This document shows positions 15,952-24,919 of a stretch of 64,000 nt of DNA, piece by piece (position 1 is the first letter of the stretch; the number at the start of each line of letters is the position of its first letter). The DNA comes from Hamadaea sp013361475 (lineage in GTDB: Bacteria; Actinomycetota; Actinomycetes; Mycobacteriales; Micromonosporaceae): positions 1-64,000 of the forward strand of contig NZ_JBFAHM010000022.1 in assembly GCF_040654195.1 (NCBI RefSeq), written 5' to 3'. Position numbers and translations under genes: made by a program. Under the pieces are notes generated by a model that was not told the DNA's origin, did no database searches, and was given only the letters and a program-made list of their open reading frames with translations.

Positions 15952-16296
15952 TCAGTTCGAAGATTCGCCGAGCAGGCGTTCGATGTGCCGGGGGTCGCCG
16001 GGCCACGCGCCGAGTAGCACGTCGCGGGCGACCTGCCGACCGGCGTGGCGTAGGCGCAACGCGACGACCACGATGCCGCCAGCGATGCCGTCCTCGGGAT
16101 CGGCGGCACCGCTCAAGGTAAACACAAGGGGACGACCGAAACCAGCCGAACTCTTGCCCTTGACCGCCGCCAAAGTTCTCGCAGACATGCCTTGCCTGCG
16201 GTGGGGCTTGATCCACCCCCACCGATATCCAGCCAGGTCGAACAGGTCCTCGAGGCTGGCCCTCCACCCTATCGGGGTCGACAGCACTCGCCACAT
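15952..16296 (-). CDS. small hypothetical protein
   Basis: 114 residues; an internal ATG gives a shorter form of about 79 residues starting MSARTLAAV. The C-terminal half (GRPLVFTLSGAADPEDGIAG onward) reads as a normal soluble protein with good codon bias. No family recognised. Convergent with the CGNR gene (10 bp between stops). Confidence 0.45.
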   Translation of the reverse strand: MWRVLSTPIGWRASLEDLFDLAGYRWGWIKPHRRQGMSARTLAAVKGKSSAGFGRPLVFTLSGAADPEDGIAGGIVVVALRLRHAGRQVARDVLLGAWPGDPRHIERLLGESSN

Positions 16297-16715
16297 CGGA
16301 CCAGCGACAGAATCGCTGTATCAGGAAACTATCTTCGCAAGGCTGGAACTGAAATACACCTCGTCACACGAACCGGTAGCTCCAGCTGCGGCACGAACGA
16401 CCCGGCGCACGGGGCTCGTCATCGGGAACGGTGCCGGTCTGGGCTGCTGTCAAACAGGTTCGCGCATCCGCGCCCGCGCCGGCCGCGATGACAGGTTTCG
16501 CACATCGCTGCCTGGCCAACCCAGGCCCTCCAGGACGCAGGGATCGGCAGCCGGCTACAAGCGTGTCTGCAGTCAGCGGGCGGGCGCAGCGAGGTGCAGG
16601 CGTTGTGCCCCCGTTCGAGGCGCTTGAGGCCGTCATCGGGCACCGGAGCGCCAGGCGGCCTGCGAACGGCTCGGGACGGCCGTGACCGTCAACCGAGTGC
16701 TACAAGTCAGCGACG
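16297..16715. other. 419-bp region without a clear gene
   Basis: Short open frames exist on both strands but none keeps codon bias for long. Bits on the plus strand (FEALEAVIGHRSAR at about 16613, then a different frame) look like a decayed gene. Nothing firm. Confidence 0.4.
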
Positions 16716-17462
16716 CTAGGAACCAGCGGGCTGGAACAGCTTCCACTGCCCTTCGGAGACGACCTCGGCGACGCCGTCGATCACCTTGACAGCGCTCGCA
16801 TCGTCGATCGCATAGGTCGGCAAGGGAATCCGCGACGCCCACCTCTCCGCGTTGGCAAGGGAAGCGTCGGGATGACGCGGGTTATCCAGGTGCGGGATGA
16901 TCGCAAAGTCGACCAGTCCCGCCCCCTGCCCCGTGACCAGGAGCCGGTCAACGTCGCCGTCGGGCGTGGAGAACACGGCTGGTTCAGACTTCAGCGGTCC
17001 GTCAGCGCCGCGCGGCTGTTCGGTGTAGGTCTCGACAAACGTAGGCGCTGCGGCGATGCTAGCGGCGCTGACGCCAACGTAGACCGAATCAACGCGCAGC
17101 GTCGGCAGCAACCGGGTCAGACCTGAACGCCGCATCCAGTGGGCGAGGAACAGTGGGTCGCCGCCGCCCACCAGCAGCGCGTCGGCGTCGCGGATGGTCT
17201 GCTCCCAGGTGCCGTCCTCGATGTGCGCCAGCGCCGTTAGCTCCAGGACGCCCAATGACCTCCAACCTAGCCCGGCCAGCGGCGATGGACCCGCGCCGCT
17301 GATCGCCCGCCACGCCATGCCGGGTCCGCCGGGGAACGGGTAGAGCGCGGTCGGAATGAACAGGGCGCTGGCTTCCTCGATCGGTTTGCCCAGCAGGTCG
17401 ACCAGTGCGCCGCGGATGCTGTTGTTGGTGATCCCGGAGGAGGTGAGAAGTGCTCTCATCAT
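16716..17462 (-). CDS. pepE: peptidase S51 family (dipeptidase E-like)
   Basis: 248 residues from the double ATG at 17462/17459. The class I glutamine-amidotransferase-like fold of family S51 shows LLVGGGDPLFL, the nucleophile elbow VGVSAAS (Ser) and the histidine segment IIPHLDNPRHPD. Family members cleave Asp-X dipeptides. The frame stays open upstream to 18008 but that part lacks protein-like composition. Symbol by family. Confidence 0.82.
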   Translation of the reverse strand: MMRALLTSSGITNNSIRGALVDLLGKPIEEASALFIPTALYPFPGGPGMAWRAISGAGPSPLAGLGWRSLGVLELTALAHIEDGTWEQTIRDADALLVGGGDPLFLAHWMRRSGLTRLLPTLRVDSVYVGVSAASIAAAPTFVETYTEQPRGADGPLKSEPAVFSTPDGDVDRLLVTGQGAGLVDFAIIPHLDNPRHPDASLANAERWASRIPLPTYAIDDASAVKVIDGVAEVVSEGQWKLFQPAGS

Positions 17463-17599
17463 CGCGACATTAGCAGCGCGGACAGCTCGGCGAGGTTCCA
17501 CTACTGTGGAGACGTCGACGCGGCCGACCCATCCAGTAGCCTTAAGCACGGTCGGTGAATAGCGTTGATCACTGCAAACTCCCAGCGACACGACGTCAT

Positions 17600-17821
17600 G
17601 CAACAATGCCGCAGTCTGACGAGCTGGAAGTGGTAGGGCGGATCCTCTACGTCTACAGCCCCCAGCCGCATCAACAGGTCCGCCGCCGTATAGAGGCGGC
17701 CGACTGCTTCGCCGAATCCGACGCTGGGGTGGCCGGCCCGCCTGGCACGTACCTCGCGCTGCCGATAGATCCGGTGAAATTGAGCCGCCGGCCAAATATC
17801 CGCTCGTCCGCCGGCCGCGCT
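17600..17821 (-). pseudogene. remnant of an unidentified gene
   Basis: In one minus-strand frame, from a stop at 17822-17824 down to about 17600, the DNA reads as protein with good GC-third bias (GFGEAVGRLYTAADLLMRLG, then VEDPPYHFQLVRL). There is no plausible start of useful length, and the protein character fades after that. Lies between the S51 gene and the trypsin-like gene. Unknown family. Confidence 0.35.
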
Positions 17822-17857
17822 TCACCGCATGCGGCAAGGCGGAGGCGGGCCCACACC

Positions 17858-18631
17858 TCAGGTGTGGTCGCCCCTCCGCCGTCCCAGGAGTCCTCGCCAG
17901 CCCCGCGTCCGGCTCGCACTGTTGCTCGCGCGCGCGACAAGCTCGCGGATGATGTCGAAGGTGACGATGGTCGGGTTCCGATCCGCGCTGGCGACGACAC
18001 CCACGCATCGCATCGCGAACTCCCGACGCCCAAGCTGATCAGCGACGAAGACCGGCGCACCGGCGAAACCCTCGGGAAGCTCACCGCGCCAGCGGACGAC
18101 GCCGTCCGGGTCACGAGTCACCGAGGCACCGACCAAGCCCTGTGGACGAGGTTCGCCCGGCACCTCGACGACCTCGTAGTCGAAATGGCCAAGTGCCCAT
18201 GCTCGGCGTTCGCCATCAGCCAGGACCGCCTGCACCTGTTGCTTGGTGGCGGCGATTCCGTCGGTGACTTCTTGCGTACGCCAGCGCCACCCTTTGCGGT
18301 CTGCGTGCTCGTGTAGCACCCAGCTGCTCAGCACCCCGACGCCGGCCCGCCGCGTCCAAGCGCCCTCGACATGTATCAAGGCCAAATAGTCCGCTGAGGG
18401 AGCCAGCTCGATCAACTCGGGGCGCAGCCGCAGCTCCAGGAGCGGATCGCGGGTGAACTGGTCGGCGGTGACCACCCACTCGCGGACGCGATCGGTCTCG
18501 GGTGTTGATTCGAGCAACTCGTTGTAGAGGAACGCCGTCCCGAAGCGGCCGCCGACCTTGACGGGGTGAGTGCATCGGCTCAGCCGCTCGATGATCATGT
18601 CGCCCATCGGGTCGTCTGTCACGACGGACAT
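17858..18631 (-). CDS. trypsin-like fold protein lacking catalytic residues
   Basis: 257 residues. Layout resembles trypsin-like peptidases: GGRFGTAFLYNE stands for the first strands, WVVTADQF occupies the place of the usual TA-X-H motif, and GFAGAPVFVAD the place of G-X-SG-X-PV. His and Ser are replaced by other residues, so it is probably not a protease but a fold used for binding. Similar inactive domains occur beside conflict-system ATPases and as stand-alone sensors. ATG 18631 is the only good start. Confidence 0.55.
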   Translation of the reverse strand: MSVVTDDPMGDMIIERLSRCTHPVKVGGRFGTAFLYNELLESTPETDRVREWVVTADQFTRDPLLELRLRPELIELAPSADYLALIHVEGAWTRRAGVGVLSSWVLHEHADRKGWRWRTQEVTDGIAATKQQVQAVLADGERRAWALGHFDYEVVEVPGEPRPQGLVGASVTRDPDGVVRWRGELPEGFAGAPVFVADQLGRREFAMRCVGVVASADRNPTIVTFDIIRELVARASNSASRTRGWRGLLGRRRGDHT

Positions 18632-18929
18632 CCTGCCGCATGATCACGATACCCGGGAGGCTGACGCACCTCCCTGACGTTCGGCACGCCATTCCGATCG
18701 GAGCGGATCGCGGCCGCTACTTCGGGTCTGTCGAGCTCGGCGAGAGTTCCACATGCTGACTGCGAATTCGGGCGACCCACCAGGCTGCCTGTCCGGAAGG
18801 CGGCCTCGCCCATCAACTCGATGCCTTTCCAGGCACAAACAGCGGCCCGCATGGCCAGTCTGCCGCGACGCCCAATGCCTGGCGATGGTGGGCGACGTGC
18901 TCCGGGCTCGCGAGGATTAAGCTCGCCGC

Positions 18930-19403
18930 GTGGCCGTACCGGACCGGATACCGATCAAGCACCAGCCCGGCTATCACACCGAGCATATCGGCCACCATGC
19001 CCAGGGCATGTTCCTCGGCGGAGTGGTCGGCGCCTACCCTGGGCCTTGGCACACCGAGCTGAGCCGTGACGATCTGCGCTGGTACGCCTACCTGCACCAC
19101 TTCGACGAGGCCGGCAAATACCTGTGCTCTGACATCGAGTTCGCCGGCATCGACGTCGAAGGCCCGGCACAGGTGGTTGCACGAGCCCAGGCGCTGCTCG
19201 ACGAGTGGCTCAGCCAGCTCGATGACCTGATCCACGGCGACATCGCCGTCAGCTTGTTCCAGACCCACCACGATGGCGTCCTGTTCGGGCTGGTCGACGA
19301 ATCGAGCGACGACCCGGACGAAGGTCATGGCGGCGACTGGGTTGAGCTCTACCCGGACCGGCTTGGGTTCCACACCCCATGGGACGGCGACTATGACACG
19401 TGA
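18930..19403 (+). CDS. hypothetical protein
   Basis: 157 acidic residues starting at GTG 18930 (VAVPDRIPIKHQPGYHTEHIGHH). Compact soluble protein rich in His, Asp and Trp, with no signal peptide or membrane segment. Good codon bias across the length, so it is likely real. No family recognised; the size and acidity would suit an immunity protein, but nothing confirms that. Confidence 0.6.
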   Translation: MAVPDRIPIKHQPGYHTEHIGHHAQGMFLGGVVGAYPGPWHTELSRDDLRWYAYLHHFDEAGKYLCSDIEFAGIDVEGPAQVVARAQALLDEWLSQLDDLIHGDIAVSLFQTHHDGVLFGLVDESSDDPDEGHGGDWVELYPDRLGFHTPWDGDYDT

Positions 19404-19505
19404 TCAACCGGCGCGGTGGATGCCGATACTGGCGAGAACACGACGCCGGTAAGCCGCGGAGCGCCCTGCGAAGGACACCAGCGTTCGGTATCGCTCCTCA
19501 ACAGC

Positions 19506-19573
19506 GGCGACCTGCCCGACGACCAGTCTCGGATCGACACGGCGACCTGCCCGACGACCAGTCCCGGATCGAC
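19506..19573. repeat. tandem 33-bp direct repeat
   Basis: 19506-19538 is repeated at 19541-19573 with a single mismatch (period 35). The unit contains GACCTGCCCGACGACCAGTC. It lies in the 360-bp gap before the vWA gene. Otherwise I see no gene between 19404 and 19763; the strong ribosome-binding site of the next gene ends the gap. Confidence 0.75.
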
Positions 19574-19763
19574 CGGCGGGCGCCGCGCAGAAGGTGAGAC
19601 ACCCGCCCGGCGAATACCCCGTGGCATCGGCAACGGCCGTGAAGATATCGTTTCCCGGCCGGCCGCGGGACTTCGGTGCGACTTCCGGAACCCGCCTCTG
19701 AAGCGATGCTTCGCAGTTCGTGCCCTCACTCCCCGGCCGGCGCGAAACGAATGGGGGGCGAAC

Positions 19764-21182
19764 ATGTCCGCGTCGCAGCGGGTGGCGTGTGAGGACGTCG
19801 TCATGTTCGTCAACGCCGCGATTGCTTCCACCGCTCAGCGCGAGTTCCGCGACATGGCCGGGGCGCAGCGGATGTCGCTCAAGTTTCTCCATGAGTACGT
19901 CCTGGGCAACTACCGCGACCTTTACGCGGCGGCGTTAGCACTCGACATCAATCACGCTAACGCCTCGCTGATCGTGGTCAACCTGCTGCGGACCGCGGCG
20001 GCTGCCGACGACGGGCAGCGCAGGACGGAGGGGAAGCTGATCGCCGCGCGGCTGCGGATGCTGCCGCCGCAGCGGGCGTACGCCGTCTTCAGCGAGTTGC
20101 GCCGGCTGGGCGTCAACAACCGGCGTACCCGGGCGATCGTGCGGGATTGGGTTGCGTCGCGCCCCGACCCGGCGTTCGACGCGGTCAAGTACCGCCGTTC
20201 GATGTCGACCGCGGCACGGCACGCCCATCTGCGGCTGCCCGACGAAGTCGGCACAGCGCTGTTCGAGTGGCGGCGGCTCAAGCGCTACAGCACCCCCATC
20301 CTGGAATCGTGGCGGCGTGCCCACTACGAGGAGCGGGCCCTGTATGACCTGCCGTACACGGTGGCCGAGGGGCTGGCCGCGCGACACGGGACCGACCGCT
20401 CCCGCTTTCTCGCTGCCATCGCGCCGAAGCTCACCGACCATGAGCGGCTGCGCCTGCAGTCCGCTGCCGCGCGGGACGGCGTCTCCGACGTCGCGATGGA
20501 TCTCGCCACCGTGCCCCTGACCCGGCTGGCTCTGTTCGTACTGTCCCTGCCGCGGGCCGAGCGCGCCCGGCGTCACGAGGAGCTGTCAGCGGCTATGCGG
20601 GCAGCGGCCCGGCGGGCTGCGCGACGGCAGGCAGGCACGTGGGGACGGGTCGTGGCGGTGCTCGACGACAGTTACTCGTCGGCGGGGTCAGGAGTGAAAC
20701 GCCGTCGTCCGCTCGCCGTCGCGCTGGCGACCCACTACCTGCTGGAGGCGCTCGCCACCGAGTACGCCGGGTTGTGGCTGACGCATCACGGAGATCCGCT
20801 ATTCGTCCATCCAGTGGGGCCGACCGGACTCGGCGCACGGATCCTGGACGGTCTGGAGAGGCGGCCGGACCGGCTCGTGATCGTCTCCGACGGCTGGGAC
20901 AACGCGCCGCCGGGGCTGGCCGGCGAGGTGCTTCGGGTGTGGCGTACGCGCCTGGACCCCATCAACGCCACCGACATCGTCCACCTCAACCCCGTCTACG
21001 ACAGCGACACCTTCGACGTCCGGCGGCTGGGTCCGGGCGTCGCCACCGTGGGCGTACGCGACGCTGAGGACGTCCCGGCACTGGTGGAGCTGGCCCGCTT
21101 CGCAGCGGGCGGCGCCGAGTTCAGCGAGCTGCGCGCGCACTTCGCCGACCGCGTCAACGGATTCATCGGCGGTGCACCGTGA
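19764..21182 (+). CDS. helical-domain vWA protein (TROVE-like arrangement)
   Basis: 472 residues from ATG 19764, chosen for the GGGGGGCG sequence 3-9 nt upstream and the protein-like start MSASQRVACEDVV. The first ~290 residues are helical and HEAT/TROVE-like (KFLHEYVLGNYRDLYAAALA). The last ~180 form a von Willebrand A domain with an intact metal site: DDSYSS near residue 301 gives D-X-S-X-S, and IVSDGWDN gives the later Asp. This order of domains is that of Ro60-like RNA-binding proteins. Overlaps the next gene by 4 bp (GTGA), so the two products are made together. Confidence 0.7.
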   Translation: MSASQRVACEDVVMFVNAAIASTAQREFRDMAGAQRMSLKFLHEYVLGNYRDLYAAALALDINHANASLIVVNLLRTAAAADDGQRRTEGKLIAARLRMLPPQRAYAVFSELRRLGVNNRRTRAIVRDWVASRPDPAFDAVKYRRSMSTAARHAHLRLPDEVGTALFEWRRLKRYSTPILESWRRAHYEERALYDLPYTVAEGLAARHGTDRSRFLAAIAPKLTDHERLRLQSAAARDGVSDVAMDLATVPLTRLALFVLSLPRAERARRHEELSAAMRAAARRAARRQAGTWGRVVAVLDDSYSSAGSGVKRRRPLAVALATHYLLEALATEYAGLWLTHHGDPLFVHPVGPTGLGARILDGLERRPDRLVIVSDGWDNAPPGLAGEVLRVWRTRLDPINATDIVHLNPVYDSDTFDVRRLGPGVATVGVRDAEDVPALVELARFAAGGAEFSELRAHFADRVNGFIGGAP

Positions 21183-22360
21183 CCGGGACGGGCATCGACC
21201 TCGCCGGGCTAGTAGCAGCGCCCGCCCAGGTCTGGGGTGCCGTGCGCCTGGTTCCCCTGCTCCGAGCCGAGCCGATCAGCGAGCTGCGTCTGCACGCCGA
21301 GGTCCACGACACCGGCGAGCTGTCAGTCGTACGCGTCGCACGGCGAACCGCGTACATCAGCTACATCCCGCACGCGTTCGTCGCCAGCCTGGCCACGGAC
21401 GGCACACCGGCCGCGTCGTACGGCACGCAGCTGGGTGACCCGTCAGGCACAACCACGCCGGACTGCATCCGGCTGCGGTTCCGCCGCCGCATGGCCCGAC
21501 GCGAGGATCGGCAGCGGTTGCGGTTCATGCCACTGCACCTGGCCATGGAAGGCTACCTCGCGCTGCACTTCGGCGGGCCGTCGATCGTCTGGGAAGAGTG
21601 GACCCAGCAGGCGGTTTCTCGAGGACTGTCGCCGCGGATCGAGGCCAGCTACCTCGGCGGGCAGATCCCAGGGCTGGGCGACGCCCTGCGCGTCTTCGAG
21701 ATCCACCCGCGGCAGTGCGGGATGGTGCTCTACGTCGCCGACGCCCTGGCCGCGGCGTTCGTGGTGCCCCATCCCGACGACTACCGGGCACTGCATGCCA
21801 GCCTGCTCCAAGACTTCTATGGCGAGCTGATCTACCAGTACGCCCACCTGTACCCGGCGGTGCGCGACTTCGCCGCCCGGCTCGACGAGACCCGGGTGCA
21901 CAGCATCGCCGACCTACGCGCACAACTGGCCCAGGGACAGGCCGACTGGGCGGCCTTCCACGACACGATGGCCGGTGGACTGCTGTCTGCCCAGGACCTG
22001 ACGTTCACCCGGATCAACAAGGTCGGCGGATTCACGCTGTCTCGGTTCCGGCCCGCATTCGATCCCGACATGGAAAACCACATCGGCGAGACGATCACCG
22101 ATCAGTCCGGCCGGCTCGCGTACCTCAAGACATTCCGGTTGTCGGCTGCGCAAGTCCGGCGCGGTCACCTTCTCTCGCAGCTGGCCGCACACGACTGGGA
22201 CCTCGACGCCACCGCCATGGCGCTTGGTACCGACCGCCAAGGGCTGACGCTTCGGCTGGACCGCGCAGGCTTCGGCCACCTGCTGCGGCCAGACGTCATC
22301 GACGCGACCCGCGCACGAGCCCGCGCAATGTCACGCTCCGATCGATGGCACCGCACCTAG
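21179..22360 (+). CDS. ARPP-2-like domain protein with C-terminal Fis-type HTH
   Basis: 393 residues from GTG 21179, overlapping the vWA gene stop. The N-terminus (PAQVWGAVRLVPLLR, then YISYIPHAFVAS and SYGTQLG) matches my recollection of the ARPP-2 domain, a domain defined by comparative genomics with no proven activity. The C-terminal 40 residues (LAAHDWDLDATAMALG, then RQGLTLRLDRAGFGHLL) form a Fis-like helix-turn-helix, so it may bind nucleic acid. The naming rests on memory of family sequences and should be confirmed. Coupled translation suggests a complex or pathway with the vWA protein. Confidence 0.65.
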   Translation: MTGTGIDLAGLVAAPAQVWGAVRLVPLLRAEPISELRLHAEVHDTGELSVVRVARRTAYISYIPHAFVASLATDGTPAASYGTQLGDPSGTTTPDCIRLRFRRRMARREDRQRLRFMPLHLAMEGYLALHFGGPSIVWEEWTQQAVSRGLSPRIEASYLGGQIPGLGDALRVFEIHPRQCGMVLYVADALAAAFVVPHPDDYRALHASLLQDFYGELIYQYAHLYPAVRDFAARLDETRVHSIADLRAQLAQGQADWAAFHDTMAGGLLSAQDLTFTRINKVGGFTLSRFRPAFDPDMENHIGETITDQSGRLAYLKTFRLSAAQVRRGHLLSQLAAHDWDLDATAMALGTDRQGLTLRLDRAGFGHLLRPDVIDATRARARAMSRSDRWHRT

Positions 22361-22525
22361 CGCCGATCATGGTGCAGCCCGAATGCTGTCAAGCCCGTAG
22401 GCGGCCATCGGTCCGCCCAATCAGCTCGCGAGCACCCGCCTGATCACGTCACTGCAGCCTGCGTCGAGCTGCCGTTCCAAGCACATCACCTGCACCGGCG
22501 GCACGTCGCTCACGGCGATCTCGTG

Positions 22526-22960
22526 TCAGACCGAATACAAATGACCTCGGACCGTGGGGTCCTTCTCCAGGACGAGATCCACGATCTCCCAGAACTGCGT
22601 CAGCCACGGGTGCTCCAGGCCCTGTTCACGCGTCAGCACGATGCCATGCACGGCGGCCGGAGTGAACCCGCTCAGCGCATCCACCAGCGTCGCTGCCGGA
22701 AAGGCGCTGTTCTCCACCGGACCCACCCGGCATCCGAACGTCACATGGTCGCTGGCCCTGTCATCGCCCCACGTGCCCATGACAACGTCGAACCATGCGT
22801 CATGTGGTTGGTCCTTGTGGTGGTAGCAGTTGGCGAAATAGACAGCCCACACAGTTCCGTCGCGATAGACGTAATTCCACGTGCGTTCGATCGCGGCGTT
22901 ACAGCACGAACATTCGGATTCGCGCTGCTGACGCTCAGCCGGGTCGACACTCAAGGTCAC
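22526..22960 (-). CDS. hypothetical protein with Cys cluster
   Basis: 144 residues from GTG 22960. An N-terminal ECSCCNAAIERTWNYVY segment has three close cysteines, a possible metal site, followed by a soluble domain with WAVYFANCYHH. Family not recognised. Convergent with the ARPP-2-like gene. The 165-bp gap between them holds a 30-codon minus-strand open frame (22421-22513) that may be a remnant. Confidence 0.6.
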   Translation of the reverse strand: MTLSVDPAERQQRESECSCCNAAIERTWNYVYRDGTVWAVYFANCYHHKDQPHDAWFDVVMGTWGDDRASDHVTFGCRVGPVENSAFPAATLVDALSGFTPAAVHGIVLTREQGLEHPWLTQFWEIVDLVLEKDPTVRGHLYSV

Positions 22961-23332
22961 CGCACGACCCTACTCAAGCAGCATCGGCCGGCCAAGAACT
23001 CGACCTGGCTTTCGGCCGCCCGGTGGTCACCATTCACGCCATTCGCCAGCAGCTTCCTCAACGCCGCACACCGCCTCATCCGTCCGCGATTCCAGACCTG
23101 CGATCTCCTGCTCGTACGCCTGCAGCGCTGAGTCGACCGCAGCGACGAAAGCCGGCGGAAAGGCCCTCAACGCGTACGCCTCGCCCGGCGCCAGCGTAGG
23201 CGGCGCAGAACGGCACCATAGTCCTTTGCCGTGCGGGACTCCGAGCGCAGTTGGATCGCGCCGGCCGCAGGAAACCCCAGATCTAAGGGCGGCGCACATG
23301 ACCGGGACCAGGTCATAACTGGGGACGCATTG
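22961..23332. other. 372-bp region with a possible gene fragment
   Basis: A minus-strand frame 23027-23299 reads as protein in its second half (LAPGEAYALRAFPPAFVAAV, then EQEIAGLESRTDEAVCG) and ends at 23027. The first part is not protein-like and there is no good start. Probably a remnant or a very small gene. Confidence 0.35.
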
Positions 23333-24682
23333 CTATCCGGCGATGGTCTGAACGGGACGCGCCCAGTAGATGTATCCGTCGTCGTTGCGGACGAGGAAGA
23401 TCACCAGCTGCAGATCTGCGACCGAGTACGTGCCGTTGTCGGCGATCGGGGTGCTGAACCACAGCGGCTTGGCTTCGGCGCTGCCGAGCCATACCCCCAT
23501 CACGGTGTCCATGTAGCCACCACCGGTCTGGATCGGCGCGACGCTGGACAGCCACGGGTAGCGGCGGGACAGCACAGTGCTCCAGCCGCCGTACCATTCG
23601 GCGCCGTCCGGCCCGTACAGGTACTCGACAGGTCTGCCGGTGCGGCGGTCGATGCCGAGGAGCATGTAGTAGTCGCCGTCGTGGGCGGGCCGGTCGATGT
23701 CGAGCCGGCCGACGAGTTCCGACATGGACGCTGTGGTCGGCTGGGGCTGCAGCCGTCCGGTCAAGCCGAGATCGGACGCCGCTTCGGCAAGGCGGTCGAG
23801 TGTGACGAGCCGGAGGGTCGCCACCGCATGGACCTGGTCCGCCTGGAAGGGCGGCGATTGGGCCAGCCGGACCGGTATCGCCCAGGCCAGCGGGACGACG
23901 ATCAACATCGCGGCCAGACCGACACGGACAGCAGGGCGTTTCAAGTTGTTGGACGAGAGCACGACGAAGGCCAAGAGCAGAATCGCCAGGGTAGCCAGCT
24001 GGGGGAAGCGTGTCTGGTCATAGGGCCCGGGAACGGCGTTCTCCCACAGCTTCGCCAGGCACAGCACGGTGAGCAATGCTCCGCCGGCGGTCAGGCCGCG
24101 GACGGCGCTAGCCGAGGTCGCCGGTCCCAGCTCGCTGTCGGGATGATCGAGATCGCGCAGTCCTCGGCCTGTGACGAAGGCCGTGGCAGCGAGCGACACC
24201 GCACAGGCAGCTAGGGCCGCCACCGCCCAGCGGAGGATGACCGCGACGTTGGTGCCCTCGCTCCGCAGCATCACCGCAGACACCGCGTACGCGAGGGCCA
24301 CACCAATGAGGGCGACCGGCAGCGGCAGCCGGCTGGCCGACGACCCTTGCACGTCTTTAGGCCTGGTGCGGTGGCGCTGCCGGAATTCGGCAGCGACTGC
24401 TCCGGCGAACCAGCCGGCCATCAGCATGATCAGGTTGAGCTGGATACCGTGCGAGGTGGCTGTGACGGCAAGGCTGGCCGCGCCCGCCGCGAGCACACCG
24501 ATCGTGCGCGTCCGGCGACGTGCGTTCAAGTGCGCCGTGAGCCGCTCATGCCCAGCCGGCGTCAGGTTCACCTGATGACGCGCCTCGAAGTCTTTCACCG
24601 CGCGGCTGCTGACCGGCGTGAGGAGGACAAGCGTTCCGATTCCGAAGAACACGACGATCATAAGCACGACCTGAATCGGCAA
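23333..24682 (-). CDS. polytopic membrane protein with C-terminal extracytoplasmic domain
   Basis: 449 residues from TTG 24682, chosen because GGAGG stands 6 nt upstream. About 9-10 membrane helices from the N-terminus to residue ~290, then a soluble tail of ~160 residues with many aromatic residues (YYMLLGIDRRTGRPVEYLYG). No family recognised, no transport or catalytic motif seen. Divergent from the protease-lectin gene. Confidence 0.7.
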   Translation of the reverse strand: MPIQVVLMIVVFFGIGTLVLLTPVSSRAVKDFEARHQVNLTPAGHERLTAHLNARRRTRTIGVLAAGAASLAVTATSHGIQLNLIMLMAGWFAGAVAAEFRQRHRTRPKDVQGSSASRLPLPVALIGVALAYAVSAVMLRSEGTNVAVILRWAVAALAACAVSLAATAFVTGRGLRDLDHPDSELGPATSASAVRGLTAGGALLTVLCLAKLWENAVPGPYDQTRFPQLATLAILLLAFVVLSSNNLKRPAVRVGLAAMLIVVPLAWAIPVRLAQSPPFQADQVHAVATLRLVTLDRLAEAASDLGLTGRLQPQPTTASMSELVGRLDIDRPAHDGDYYMLLGIDRRTGRPVEYLYGPDGAEWYGGWSTVLSRRYPWLSSVAPIQTGGGYMDTVMGVWLGSAEAKPLWFSTPIADNGTYSVADLQLVIFLVRNDDGYIYWARPVQTIAG

Positions 24683-24876
24683 GCCGCACCTCCGCTCGTT
24701 CGTGGTGCCGCGAACTCTAGGAGACGGCGTCAAAGTTCGGGTCCCCCACTTACGTGACAGGCAGGCAACCTGGACCGGTGCCGATGCCTTCCCGGGTTCC
24801 GCAACCCGTTCGAAGTGACGCCAGGCGGCACCGACTCGTTGAACATCCAGACATGTAACTGTAAAGTGTCCTGCAA

Positions 24877-24888
24877 GAGAGCGCTCTC
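24877..24888. promoter_or_regulatory. LacI/CebR-type operator GAGAGCGCTCTC
   Basis: Perfect 12-bp palindrome, 31 bp before the start of the protease-lectin gene. It has the AGCGCT centre of cellulase and cellobiose operators bound by CelR/CebR-type LacI regulators. A closely similar palindrome lies at 58045-58056 before lacI. Confidence 0.55.
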
Positions 24889-24919
24889 ACGTCCTCGTCC
24901 CCAACCCCTAGGACCAATC

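Noticed and set aside
16300..16715. Possible gene between the small hypothetical and peptidase S51
   Set aside because: Several short frames on both strands, none with sustained codon bias, start signal or motif.
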